Below, piece by piece: positions 8,058-16,580 of a stretch of DNA of 64,000 bases; within the stretch, counting starts at the first letter, position 1; every line of letters begins with the position of its first letter. Position numbers and translations under genes: made by a program. The notes beneath the pieces were generated by a model, which saw only the letters and a program-made list of their open reading frames with translations, was not told the origin of the DNA and searched no databases. Source of the DNA: an uncultured Pelagibacteraceae bacterium (lineage in GTDB: Bacteria; Pseudomonadota; Alphaproteobacteria; Pelagibacterales; Pelagibacteraceae); assembly GCA_902611465.1 (NCBI GenBank), contig CACLZS010000004.1, forward strand, positions 21,953 through 85,952, written 5' to 3'.

Positions 8058-9032
8058 CTAATTAATGTAACCCAAAGCTTTAAGTTGCGCTGTCATTTCT
8101 GTAAGCATTTCTTCCATTTGCTTACCCCATTCATCAGCACCAACTACACTTGTCTCATCAAGACCAATTTCTGTTAAGAAATTTTTGTAGTAGTTATGGC
8201 TCATAGCTTTCATCATTCCAGCTTCTAATTCTTTAACTCTTTCAGCTGGTGCACCTTTTTTAGTTACAAAACCTCTAACAGTAGATAAAGAAACAGGTAT
8301 TCCTAATTCTTTAGCAGTTGGAGAGTCTCCAATTTTAGCCATTCTATTATTTGCTAAGACAACAGACACACAAAGTGTTCCGTCATTTATTTCTGTTAAT
8401 GCTTCCCCTAAGTTTAAAACACCTACATCAATATCGCCTTTGATTAAGTTAGTTTTAATTGGAGCTACACCCTTATAAGCAACAATAGTTGGATCTTTTA
8501 ATCCACCTTTTTTTGTAAATGCAATAGCACTCACATCATCAATTCCACCTACATGTGTTGTTCCGTATTTAAGTGATTTTGATTTTTGAGTACTAATAAA
8601 TTTTTTAGCGTCTTTAATGTCTGCTTTACAATTTACAACAAACAACTGAGGATCATCAGTTCCTCTTGCTAGTGGCTGCATATCACTTATTTTAACTTTA
8701 GTTTTACCTAACGCCATTGAAACAGCATGACCTGTAGTCCAAGTTAAAGTATGTTGTCCGTCAGCGGGTAAACTCATCATGTAGTCCATTGATACTGCTC
8801 CACCACCACCTTTTTTGTTAACCAATTGCATATCTTGTTTAAGTACTCTACGTGCTCTTAGAAGCATCATTCTAGTAGTTACGTCTGTACCACCACCAAA
8901 ACCAGCATGAGTAATAGCTTGAATTGGGTGACCATCTGCTTTTGCAGAAGTAATCATAAGTGGAAGCGCAACAACGAAAAATTCTGTTACTAGAAATGCA
9001 GCTGCTAAGAAAAGTTTAAAACTTTTTTTCAT
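8058..9032 (-). CDS. tctC: Tripartite tricarboxylate transporter substrate-binding protein TctC
   Basis: Periplasmic binding protein of 324 residues (Bug/TctC family). The N-terminus MKKSFKLFLAAAFLVTEFF leads into a signal peptide cleaved near SAKADG. The mature part has the family start IQAITHAGFGGGTDVTTRMM, where the GGG-TD segment binds a substrate carboxylate, and a C-terminal region ending MLTEMTAQLKALGYIN. The ribosome site AGAGGGAAAT is the same as that before the sugar-binding gene at 4288. It is divergent from the pdxA-like gene with 71 bases between the start codons; that gap holds only AT-rich sequence in which I cannot fix promoters. Confidence 0.94.
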   Translation of the reverse strand: MKKSFKLFLAAAFLVTEFFVVALPLMITSAKADGHPIQAITHAGFGGGTDVTTRMMLLRARRVLKQDMQLVNKKGGGGAVSMDYMMSLPADGQHTLTWTTGHAVSMALGKTKVKISDMQPLARGTDDPQLFVVNCKADIKDAKKFISTQKSKSLKYGTTHVGGIDDVSAIAFTKKGGLKDPTIVAYKGVAPIKTNLIKGDIDVGVLNLGEALTEINDGTLCVSVVLANNRMAKIGDSPTAKELGIPVSLSTVRGFVTKKGAPAERVKELEAGMMKAMSHNYYKNFLTEIGLDETSVVGADEWGKQMEEMLTEMTAQLKALGYIN

Positions 9033-9103
9033 AATTTCCCTCTTTTTAGTTAATTTATATTTAAATATATAAACATAATCTGATACATAGCGTAAAGTAA
9101 AAA

Positions 9104-10099
9104 ATGGCTCAAAATAAAATTAACATAGCAGTTCTTTTAGGGGATCCTTCTGGTATAGGACCTGAATTGGTCTCAAAACTACTGTCAGAGGAAATCACTA
9201 ACAAGGCTAATGTGATTATCATAGGTGAAAAAAATATATTAGAGAATGGAAATAAAATTTCAGGGAAATCACACAATTTAAATTTTGTAGAGGATTTCGA
9301 TAATATTAATTTTGCAAAGGATAATAAATTTTTTCTAGATATTTCTAAAGGTAAAAATCATAATTATAAATTATCTGAGTGCTCTAAAGAGGCAGGTGAA
9401 AGTGTTTTAGCTTCGTTAAATTTAGCTTTAGATCTTGCTAAAAAAAATAAAATTCATGCAATAAACTTTGGACCATTTAACAAAACAAGCCTTAAACTTG
9501 GAGGAAATAAATATTCTGATGAATTACATTTAATGGCTGAAAAGTTAGAGGTTAAAAATTTTTTTTGTGAATTTAATGTTATTGATAATTTTTGGACAGC
9601 AAGAGTATCATCACATATTCCAATAAAAGAAGTTCCAGATCATGTAAAAAAGGAAAAAATTATTAAGCCAATTAAACTTATAAATGAAGCTATGAAATTA
9701 AATGGTATTAAAAGTCCAAGAGTAGCAGTCCAAGCACTAAATCCTCATGCTGAATTTGGAACTGAGGAAAAAGAAGAAATTATACCTGCAATAGAAGAGG
9801 CAAAAAAACTAGGTATTAATGCTGATGGACCTTTGCCGTGTGATACTTCTTTTATTACTGCTTATAAAGATGGAAATCATGATTGTATTGTTGGTATGTA
9901 TCATGATGCTTTGCAATCAGGTTTAAAAGCATTTGGATTTGATCGAGGAGTAACAGTCCAAGGAGGTTTACCTTTACCTATTACCACTCCTGCTCACGGT
10001 ACAGCATTTGATATTGCAGGTAAAAATAAAGCAAATTTAGAACCTACTTTGAATTCATTTAAAATTGCATTAACAATGGCAGAAAATAAAAACAATTAA
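9104..10099 (+). CDS. PdxA-family 4-phosphate dehydrogenase (PdxA2-like)
   Basis: A 331-residue NAD-dependent, metal-dependent dehydrogenase/decarboxylase of the PdxA family. The N-terminal GDPSGIGPELVSKLL is diagnostic, and candidate metal-ligand histidines are seen in VSSHIP, NPHAEFG and MYHDALQ. The usual GHTE segment is replaced by DELHLMAEK, as in the PdxA2 group that oxidises 4-phospho-D-threonate or -erythronate instead of 4-phosphohydroxythreonine. The neighbour is a sugar-acid dehydratase and not a vitamin B6 gene, supporting a catabolic role. The DUF1537 kinase that normally supplies the phosphorylated substrate is not in this window. It abuts the next gene (TAAATG). Confidence 0.85.
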   Translation: MAQNKINIAVLLGDPSGIGPELVSKLLSEEITNKANVIIIGEKNILENGNKISGKSHNLNFVEDFDNINFAKDNKFFLDISKGKNHNYKLSECSKEAGESVLASLNLALDLAKKNKIHAINFGPFNKTSLKLGGNKYSDELHLMAEKLEVKNFFCEFNVIDNFWTARVSSHIPIKEVPDHVKKEKIIKPIKLINEAMKLNGIKSPRVAVQALNPHAEFGTEEKEEIIPAIEEAKKLGINADGPLPCDTSFITAYKDGNHDCIVGMYHDALQSGLKAFGFDRGVTVQGGLPLPITTPAHGTAFDIAGKNKANLEPTLNSFKIALTMAENKNN

Positions 10100-11275
10100 A
10101 TGTCTAAAATAAAAAGTATTCGTACCAAGGTATATCAATGGAATGGTAAGACAGTTCCTCCACAAAACAATTTTTGCACAAATGCATCAGACCTTTTGTT
10201 TGAAAAATCAGATGCAATGGGATCATTTAGATTTCATGAATGGTTAATATGTGAAATTGAAACTGATGACGGAATTGTTGGAATTGGAAATGCAGCACTT
10301 GCACCTCAATTAGTAAAAAAAACAATCGATACTTACTTAACTCCTTTAGTAATAGGTGAAGATCCATTTGATTATTCTTATATCTGGGAAAAAATGTACA
10401 GAAGAACACATGCATGGGGAAGAAGAGGATTAGGCATGGTAGCTATTTCAGCAATTGATATTGCGCTTTGGGATATAATGGGAAAAGTTACAAACAAACC
10501 TGTTTTTAAACTATTAGGTGGACGAACCAAAGAGAAGATACCTGTTTACGCATCAAAACTTTACAGCCAACCAATTAAGGATTTGCAAAAAGAAGCTGAA
10601 AGCTATGTTAAGCAAGGTTTTAAAATGTTTAAAATGAGATTTGGGTGGGGGCCAAAAGATGGACCTGATGGTATGAAAAAAAATATTGAGCTAGCTGAAG
10701 CAGTTAGAGAAGTTATTGGATATGATACAGATCTAATGATGGAATGTTATATGGGTTGGAACTTAGATTATGCAAAAAGGATGATCCCTAAATTAGTAAA
10801 ATTTAACCCTAGATGGTTAGAAGAACCAGTAATAGCAGATGATATTCATGGCTATGCAGAATTAAATAATATGAACGCAATTCCAATTTCTGGTGGGGAA
10901 CATGAATTTAACCTATTTGGGTTTAAACAATTGTTGGATATTAAAGCAGTCAGCTATATTCAATATGATAATAATAGAGTTGGTGGTTTTACAATTGCAA
11001 ATAAAATAAATGCTTTAGCAGAAGCTCATCAAGTGCCAGTTATTCCGCATGCTGGTCAAATGCATAATTATCATTTAACAATGTCAAATTTTAATTGTCC
11101 AATATCTGAATTTTTTCCAGTCCATGACGTAGAAATTGGCAATGAATTATTTTATTACATTTTTGAAGGTGATCCTGCCCCTGAAAATGGATATATAGAT
11201 TTAGATGATAACAAACCAGGTTTAGGTTTAACAATTACCGATAGATTTAAGTCTGATTTTAAAATAATAGAATAA
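10100..11275 (+). CDS. rhmD: L-rhamnonate dehydratase-like enzyme (enolase superfamily)
   Basis: A 391-residue enolase-superfamily acid-sugar dehydratase. The capping domain covers residues 1-130 and includes [15 protein letters not shown] and [19 protein letters not shown]. The barrel has [11 protein letters not shown], the metal-ligand region [22 protein letters not shown] and SGGEHEF, and the catalytic histidine segment [12 protein letters not shown] near residues 314-325. These segments match the rhamnonate dehydratase branch, including the FDGEPAP-type tail (here [14 protein letters not shown]). Likely reaction: L-rhamnonate, or a similar 6-deoxy aldonate, to its 2-keto-3-deoxy acid. It shares an operon with the PdxA-like gene, with no gap, and its stop abuts that of the convergent rbsK. 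Confidence 0.88.
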   Translation: MSKIKSIRTKVYQWNGKTVPPQNNFCTNASDLLFEKSDAMGSFRFHEWLICEIETDDGIVGIGNAALAPQLVKKTIDTYLTPLVIGEDPFDYSYIWEKMYRRTHAWGRRGLGMVAISAIDIALWDIMGKVTNKPVFKLLGGRTKEKIPVYASKLYSQPIKDLQKEAESYVKQGFKMFKMRFGWGPKDGPDGMKKNIELAEAVREVIGYDTDLMMECYMGWNLDYAKRMIPKLVKFNPRWLEEPVIADDIHGYAELNNMNAIPISGGEHEFNLFGFKQLLDIKAVSYIQYDNNRVGGFTIANKINALAEAHQVPVIPHAGQMHNYHLTMSNFNCPISEFFPVHDVEIGNELFYYIFEGDPAPENGYIDLDDNKPGLGLTITDRFKSDFKIIE

Positions 11276-12190
11276 TTAATAAACTTCTACTTCATCTAAT
11301 TTAGGCATTGCATTAGCTGCACCTGCTTTTGTTGTGGAAATTGCAGCTACTTTATTTGAAAATTCTAGAGCATCTTTAATTTTTAATTTATTGGATAAAG
11401 CATATGCAAACGCTCCGTTAAACGCATCGCCTGCTCCAGTGGTATCTATAACTTTATCCTTTAAACTATAAACATCTATAAAAAAACTCTCCTCAGAGTT
11501 TGCAAAGTATAGGCCTTTTGGACCTAATGTAATGATAATATTTTTTACTCCTTTTTCTAAAAAAGTTTTTGCAGACTCTTCAATTTCTATTTTACTCTCA
11601 ACCTTTTTACCTAAATAAAAACTTGCTTCAGTTTCATTAGGAGTAAAATAATCAATACATTTAAAATCACTTTCTTTTATGTCTGATGCAGGTGCCGGAT
11701 TAAAAATTGTAATAGATCCTGTCTCTTTTGCTCTATTGAGGGCATAACTAGTTACTTCATTAGGTGTTTCTAATTGAGTTAAAAAAATTTCTGATTTTTT
11801 TATAAACTCAATATTGTTATCAATATCTTCATTAGATATAGAACCAGCAACTCCAGGTACAATATTAATTGCATTATCACCTGTTTTTTCATTTATCATT
11901 ATACCTGCAACACCTGTTGACTGATTTGGATCTTGAATTATTGAATCTGTATTAATTCCAGCCTCCTCATACAACTTAAGAGCCATCTTGGCATTTTGAT
12001 CATCTCCTATCTTAGTTATAAAATTTACATTTCCACCAAGTCTTGCAGCAGCGATAGCTTGGTTTGACCCTTTTCCACCTGGACCAACTATATGATTTTT
12101 ACCTAAAACTGTTTCACCCTTGATTGGAATTTTGTCAGCAAAAAAACAAAGATCAGCTACAAATACTCCAAAGACACATATTGAGCTCAT
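11276..12190 (-). CDS. rbsK: Ribokinase-type PfkB sugar kinase
   Basis: A 304-residue PfkB-family kinase. The substrate-binding GPGGKGSNQAIAAARLG at residues 37-53, NPAPA, PNETEA and the anion-hole/catalytic DTTGAGDAFNGAFAYAL near 249-265 are the ribokinase set; the base is D255 or close by. IolC enzymes of inositol breakdown belong to the same family but have a different first motif, so ribokinase is the better call. It overlaps the fucU stop by 1 base (TAATG). As the last gene of an operon with iolD and a sugar transporter, it may phosphorylate the imported sugar or a ring-opened product. Confidence 0.87.
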   Translation of the reverse strand: MSSICVFGVFVADLCFFADKIPIKGETVLGKNHIVGPGGKGSNQAIAAARLGGNVNFITKIGDDQNAKMALKLYEEAGINTDSIIQDPNQSTGVAGIMINEKTGDNAINIVPGVAGSISNEDIDNNIEFIKKSEIFLTQLETPNEVTSYALNRAKETGSITIFNPAPASDIKESDFKCIDYFTPNETEASFYLGKKVESKIEIEESAKTFLEKGVKNIIITLGPKGLYFANSEESFFIDVYSLKDKVIDTTGAGDAFNGAFAYALSNKLKIKDALEFSNKVAAISTTKAGAANAMPKLDEVEVY

Positions 12191-12654
12191 TATTTATCAA
12201 GAACCCAAACACTTCCATCTGGTTTAATTACTCCCTTTGTTAATATAAAACACCCATATGGTCTCATTTCAGAGGTAGATACTATTAATTGAGACTTTTT
12301 TGCCTCTTTATAAAATTCTTGTCTTTCAATTGAGCCAACCTTCCAATTTTCTCCAGAGGTTTCTTTTACGGCTTTAATAAAATCTTTGTGACAATCAGTT
12401 AATTCATCAGGTTTGTTATCAACCTGCATTCTGTTTGCAGCTGAGTCAATGAAACTATCTAATGGAAAAACAGAAAGAATAGCCTTTGTTGCTTCATAAA
12501 TATCTACTCCATCTAGTCTAATTACTTTATTATTTAAAGAGTGAGAATATGCTGGAAAATTAGCATCAGTTAAAACAAGTTTATCACCATGACCCATTGC
12601 CCTTAACTGATATAGGAGCTCAGGACTTAAAATTGGATTAATTTTAATTAGCAT
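12190..12654 (-). CDS. fucU: RbsD/FucU-family sugar mutarotase
   Basis: A 154-residue protein of the RbsD/FucU fold, which interconverts sugar anomers or pyranose and furanose forms. MLIKINPILSPELLYQLRAM, the GHGDKLVLTDANFPAYS segment with its conserved His-Asp, IRLDGVDIYEATKAIL and FPLDSF match the FucU (L-fucose mutarotase) branch better than RbsD. The C-terminal STSEMRPYGCFILTKGVI carries the conserved Tyr. It sits between the binding-protein gene's hairpin and rbsK. Together they imply that a sugar entering through the ABC transporter is converted to the anomer the kinase uses. Confidence 0.9.
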   Translation of the reverse strand: MLIKINPILSPELLYQLRAMGHGDKLVLTDANFPAYSHSLNNKVIRLDGVDIYEATKAILSVFPLDSFIDSAANRMQVDNKPDELTDCHKDFIKAVKETSGENWKVGSIERQEFYKEAKKSQLIVSTSEMRPYGCFILTKGVIKPDGSVWVLDK

Positions 12655-12672
12655 TTTGCAACTTTAATATAT

Positions 12673-12705
12673 AAAAAAAGGGTGAAATAAAATTTCACCC
12701 TTTTT
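12673..12705. terminator. Attenuating hairpin after the ribose-type binding-protein gene
   Basis: Stem GGGTGAAAT (12680-12688) with ATTTCACCC (12692-12700), a 3-base loop, flanked by A7 and T5. It is placed between the binding-protein stop (12725) and the fucU start (12654), 20 bases downstream of the former in the direction of transcription. It is an intrinsic-terminator structure that should lower expression of fucU and rbsK relative to the binding protein and stabilise the latter's mRNA end. Confidence 0.88.
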
Positions 12706-12724
12706 ATTTTAATTTTTCTAAAGA

Positions 12725-13657
12725 TTATTTAAAATCGTTAGCGTTTTCTGTTGTTACTAATTGTGTACCAGTATCAATATTAGGATCAATACTTCCACCG
12801 TTAGCTAGCTCAAGAGCATATTTAACTCCATATGCGCCCATGTTGTATGAGAACTGAGCAATCGTTGCAGTCATTTCACCTTTTAAGATACTCGTAGCTG
12901 CATCAGGAGTTGCATCAAAACCAACAACAATTACATCGTTCATGTCGGCATCTTTTAAAGCTTGCATAGCACCTAATCCCATATTGTCATTAGAAGCAAA
13001 AATTGCTTTGATATTAGGATTTTTCAAAATGATTGACTCAGTTACTGATCTACCTTTTGCAGTATCCCACTCAGCTGTTTGAGTAGCAACAAGATTTAAA
13101 CCACAATTTTTAAATCCTTTAATTGCACCATCTCTTCTTAATAATGCAGTTGATTGAGACTCAATTCCTGTAAGAATTGCAACATCTGAACCTTTTGGAG
13201 TTTTATCACATATAAATTTAGCAGCTAATTCTGCACCATTCATATTATTTGTTCCAATAAAAGTTACACCTTCATTAATTCCTTTTGTATCAACAAAAAC
13301 AACTGGAACTCCACTTTTGATCGCATCATCAACGATTGGAGCAAAAGCATTTGGATCTCCTGGCGCTAGAGCTAGAGCATCAACACCTTTTGCAAGTTGA
13401 TCTTCTACTTGGTTAATTTGTGCCTGAACATCACCTTCTTGTGGAGGTGCAATTAATATTAATTTAACACCTAGTTTTTTTGCCTCTTCTTCAGCACCTT
13501 TAGTTACAGAAGCCCAAAATGGGTTTCCTGAACCAGGACCTTTGATGCTAAATAGGATTTTTTTACCGTGACCATCAGCAAAAGATACTGACGCCATAGT
13601 TGTTAATAAAAAAATTGTTGAAAAAAATACAACAACTTTTCTCATTAGTTCTCTCAT
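12725..13657 (-). CDS. Ribose-type ABC transporter substrate-binding protein
   Basis: A 310-residue periplasmic binding protein of the RbsB family (PBP type 1). Signal peptide KVVVFFSTIFLLTTMASVSFADG. The mature part has FSIKGPGSGNPFWASVTKGA, IDDQVAQ-type stretches, VVFVDTKGINEGVTFIGTNN and FASNDNMGLGAMQAL, all in ribose-binding-protein order. Two starts are possible: 13657 with AGGGGAAAT upstream, or codon 5 at 13645 with a GAGAG site; both give good signal peptides. It is flanked by a 12-base-arm hairpin upstream and a terminator hairpin downstream. The operon (iolD, Gfo/Idh) suggests inositol or a related polyol; rbsK/fucU point to a pentose or deoxyhexose. The substrate is unresolved. Confidence 0.92.
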   Translation of the reverse strand: MRELMRKVVVFFSTIFLLTTMASVSFADGHGKKILFSIKGPGSGNPFWASVTKGAEEEAKKLGVKLILIAPPQEGDVQAQINQVEDQLAKGVDALALAPGDPNAFAPIVDDAIKSGVPVVFVDTKGINEGVTFIGTNNMNGAELAAKFICDKTPKGSDVAILTGIESQSTALLRRDGAIKGFKNCGLNLVATQTAEWDTAKGRSVTESIILKNPNIKAIFASNDNMGLGAMQALKDADMNDVIVVGFDATPDAATSILKGEMTATIAQFSYNMGAYGVKYALELANGGSIDPNIDTGTQLVTTENANDFK

Positions 13658-13676
13658 AAAATTTCCCCTTTAATAA

Positions 13677-13710
13677 TTATTAAAAATTAATTTAATTAAA
13701 TTTTTAATAA
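13677..13710 (-). promoter_or_regulatory. Long inverted repeat in the leader of the ribose-type binding-protein gene
   Basis: Perfect 12-base arms TTATTAAAAATT (13677-13688) and AATTTTTAATAA (13699-13710) enclose a 10-base AT-only loop, 20 bases upstream of the start codon at 13657, in the gap after the permease gene. As RNA it would be a stem-loop just 5' of the ribosome site. With the terminator hairpin at 12673-12705 it brackets the binding-protein message, which would fit processing and stabilisation of that segment. AT-only composition raises the chance of coincidence. The 105-base gap (13658-13762) shows nothing else. Confidence 0.5.
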
Positions 13711-13762
13711 GAATTCAACTGTTTATAAAAGACACTATTTTTTAGCTCAACTAATACGTGTA

Positions 13763-14776
13763 TTATTTTCTTGTTCCAAGATCTCTTCTTAACACGTCGA
13801 TATATACTGCTAATACTATTATAGAACCAATTAAGACTTGTTGCCAAAACGAGCTCACATCCATAAGGTTTAGGCCATTTCTTAAAATACCCATAATCAT
13901 TACGCCAGCAAACACTCCAAGCACTGTACCCCTTCCACCGAAAAAACTTGCTCCACCAATTATACAGGCTGCAATAGCATCTAATTCTGATTGTAATCCA
14001 GCGTTAGGATATCCTGAATCTGTTCTTCCTGCTAAAATTAATGCTCCAATACCTGATAAAAATCCGCATAAAGAGTAAACAATCACTAAAATTTTATTTA
14101 CGTTAACGCCTGACGCTCTTGCTGCACTGGGGTTACCTCCAATAGCATAAATCCATTTACCAGTTCTTGTATGATTCATGAATACCCAGAAAATTATATA
14201 TACAATTGCAATAAGAACTAAACTCACTGGAAGGTACTGAGATTTTTCGAGACCTAACCAAGTTAAATCTATTCTTCCATGGCCAAGATACCTTACTTCG
14301 TCAGTAAAGCCACTTATTGGTGTTCCACCTGAAATTAAATTTCCAGTACCTCTGAATATATATAGTGTACCTAGTGTCATTATGAAAGGATGAGGCATAC
14401 GCAAAATAGTAATTCCAAGACCATTTATTAGTCCACATATTAATCCTGCTATAAGTGGTGTCATAGCAACAACAAACCAAGGCGCACCTGCTTTTGCTAC
14501 AATTGCTAATATCATCAATGACAACATCATTATAGAACCAACTGAAAGGTCAATACCCGCAGTTACAATTACCATGAAAACTCCTAGAGCAAGCATAGAT
14601 TGCCAAGATATTTGTTTAAATACGTTGGTTACATTTCTCCATGACAAAAAAACATCTGGCTGCAAGAAATGCATTACCACTATCATAATGAGTAATAATA
14701 ATAAAATTCCATATCTATCAAAGTAAGGAATTAATTTTAAATATAGTGAATCTTTTTTTTGATCTTTATTATCCAT
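13763..14776 (-). CDS. Ribose-type ABC transporter permease (RbsC family)
   Basis: A membrane subunit of about 337 residues with 8-10 hydrophobic segments. The conserved segments GIDLSVGSIMMLSLM, GLINGLGITILRMPHPFIMTLGT and GGASFFGGRGTVLG are those of the RbsC/XylH/FrcC family. I chose the start MDNKDQ at 14776, 2 bases after the ATPase stop; an ATG 24 bases upstream is in frame but lies inside the ATPase gene. It pairs with the single-domain ATPase encoded just before it. Confidence 0.94.
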   Translation of the reverse strand: MDNKDQKKDSLYLKLIPYFDRYGILLLLLIMIVVMHFLQPDVFLSWRNVTNVFKQISWQSMLALGVFMVIVTAGIDLSVGSIMMLSLMILAIVAKAGAPWFVVAMTPLIAGLICGLINGLGITILRMPHPFIMTLGTLYIFRGTGNLISGGTPISGFTDEVRYLGHGRIDLTWLGLEKSQYLPVSLVLIAIVYIIFWVFMNHTRTGKWIYAIGGNPSAARASGVNVNKILVIVYSLCGFLSGIGALILAGRTDSGYPNAGLQSELDAIAACIIGGASFFGGRGTVLGVFAGVMIMGILRNGLNLMDVSSFWQQVLIGSIIVLAVYIDVLRRDLGTRK

Positions 14777-14778
14777 AA

Positions 14779-15528
14779 TTATTTTTTTCCCATAATCCAA
14801 CCAATTACTTCGTCTCTAGAAGTTTTTGATAATTCAGACTCTGCAAAATTAGTTCCTTGAAATAAAGCCATCACACGATCACAAACAGCAAATATGTCAT
14901 CCATTCTATGGCTGATTACAATTACACCTACTCCAGTTTTTTTTAAGCTATTGATTAAATCTAATACTTTTCCAACTTCCTTAATAGCAAGAGCAGCCGT
15001 TGGTTCATCCATAATAACCACCTTGGCATTGAAAGCTGTAGATCTTGCTATGGCTACCGCTTGTCTTTGACCTCCTGAGAGTTCCTCGACTTTTTGATCT
15101 GCACTTTTTACATTAATTTTTAACTTACCTAAATGAGCATCTGTAAGCTCTTTTATTTTTTTAAAATCTAGCAGCTTAATAAAACCAAGATTTTTAGTAG
15201 GCTCACGTCCCAAAAAAATATTTTCACCAATAGGAAGATTTCCCGCTAAAGCCAAATCTTGGTAAACCATTTCTAGGCCTAACTCTTGTGAGTCTTTTGG
15301 ACTTTCTAATATCTCTTTTTTACCATCAAAATATAGTGAACCAGAACTTGGTTTATAAAGTCCAGATAAAACCTTCATTAATGTCGTTTTTCCAGCTCCA
15401 TTGTCACCCACAACACCAAGACATTCTCCTGCATGTATCTTTAAATTTACATTCTCAAGAGCCGTTATGGTTCCAAAGTACTTTGTTACACTTTTTGCTT
15501 CTAGAAGTAGTTGATTAATTGATGACAT
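14779..15528 (-). CDS. Ribose-type ABC transporter ATP-binding protein, single domain (FrcA-like)
   Basis: ATPase of 249 residues from the start MSSINQLLLEAKS; a longer in-frame start at 15564 would run into the upstream gene. Walker A GDNGAGKTT, QDLALAGNLPIGENIFLGRE, signature LSGGQRQAVAIARS, Walker B VVIMDEPTAAL and HRMDD are present. Ribose-type transporters usually have a fused double ATPase of about 500 residues (RbsA); this one has a single domain, like FrcA of rhizobial fructose transport, and must act as a homodimer. It lies 22 bases after the hydroxyacid dehydrogenase gene and 2 before the permease. Confidence 0.94.
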   Translation of the reverse strand: MSSINQLLLEAKSVTKYFGTITALENVNLKIHAGECLGVVGDNGAGKTTLMKVLSGLYKPSSGSLYFDGKKEILESPKDSQELGLEMVYQDLALAGNLPIGENIFLGREPTKNLGFIKLLDFKKIKELTDAHLGKLKINVKSADQKVEELSGGQRQAVAIARSTAFNAKVVIMDEPTAALAIKEVGKVLDLINSLKKTGVGVIVISHRMDDIFAVCDRVMALFQGTNFAESELSKTSRDEVIGWIMGKK

Positions 15529-15550
15529 AAGTGAAGAAAATATAAAAAAA

Positions 15551-16573
15551 TCAGTTAATTGCAACAGGTTTTGAGGCTAACAGATTTACTGTTTTGCTTT
15601 GAGCCCTTTTGCAGAATTTTGGTGCCTTTTTTTTTAAAATTAAGCTCATATCTTTTAGAACAATTTCACCCATTTCAAAAAAAGCCTGTTCTAAAGCTCC
15701 CGCCCTATGAGCTGAAAACAAGACATTTTTAAGTTTTCTTATTGGATCATTTTTTTTAACCGGCTCTTCGGGAAATACATCTGTAGCAACATAGATATCT
15801 CCTTTTTTAATTCTTTTTTTAAGATCCTCAAAATTAACAATTGCTGCTCTACTCATTAAAACAAAAACTGATTTTGGCTTCATTTTATTCAATAATTTTT
15901 TGTTTATTAAATTTTTGTTTTTAGTTGTTATAGTGGCTAAAACATAAATAATCTCACAATCGCTGAACATTTTATTTAAATTTATAGATTTAAAGCCAGC
16001 TTTTTTAATAATTTTGTTAGATACCCAGGGATCATATACATTTATATTTTTTGTAAAGGGTAGCAGAAGAGGACAAAGCGCCTTTGCCAAATCTCCAAAG
16101 CCTAGTAAACCAATTTTTTTATTTGTTAATAGTGAAGAGCTTAAATTACTTTCCAAACCGTATTTTTCTTTTCTTTTTACAAAATCGAAATGAGCATTAT
16201 GGATATCTCTTAATATGGATAAAGTCATACCTAAAGCTATTTCAGCAACAGGCTTTGCAAACACAGGTGATGTAGCTATGACATCAATTTTTTTTTTAAA
16301 ACAATATTCATAGTCAATATTATCTATAAAATTACTTTCAACATTTATAATACATTTCAATTTTGAAGCTTTTGATAAAAGATTTTTATCAAGGTATGGT
16401 TGGCCCATTATAAAAGTAGCTTTATGAATATTTTTTTCATAAAAATCTTTTTTATTTAACTTCGGAGCAGTTATTAATTTATATTTTGATTTTAATTCCT
16501 TAAGTTTTTTTTTTGAAAAAATTAAATCTAATGTTCTTGGAAATGGATCTGAAATTACGATATGTTTTTTCAT
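15551..16573 (-). CDS. D-isomer-specific 2-hydroxyacid dehydrogenase family protein
   Basis: A 340-residue NAD-dependent dehydrogenase of the D-2-hydroxyacid family. The nucleotide-binding motif is GLLGFGDLAKAL near residue 154. Candidate catalytic residues follow the family order: an Arg in VLMSRAAIVNFEDL, an acidic residue in FPEEP, and a His in FSAHRAGALEQAF. It lies between a Gfo/Idh gene (7-base gap) and the transporter ATPase gene (22-base gap), so it is part of the iolD operon. It probably oxidises or reduces an intermediate of the imported polyol or sugar acid; which one is not clear. Confidence 0.85.
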   Translation of the reverse strand: MKKHIVISDPFPRTLDLIFSKKKLKELKSKYKLITAPKLNKKDFYEKNIHKATFIMGQPYLDKNLLSKASKLKCIINVESNFIDNIDYEYCFKKKIDVIATSPVFAKPVAEIALGMTLSILRDIHNAHFDFVKRKEKYGLESNLSSSLLTNKKIGLLGFGDLAKALCPLLLPFTKNINVYDPWVSNKIIKKAGFKSINLNKMFSDCEIIYVLATITTKNKNLINKKLLNKMKPKSVFVLMSRAAIVNFEDLKKRIKKGDIYVATDVFPEEPVKKNDPIRKLKNVLFSAHRAGALEQAFFEMGEIVLKDMSLILKKKAPKFCKRAQSKTVNLLASKPVAIN

Positions 16574-16580
16574 TTCATAT

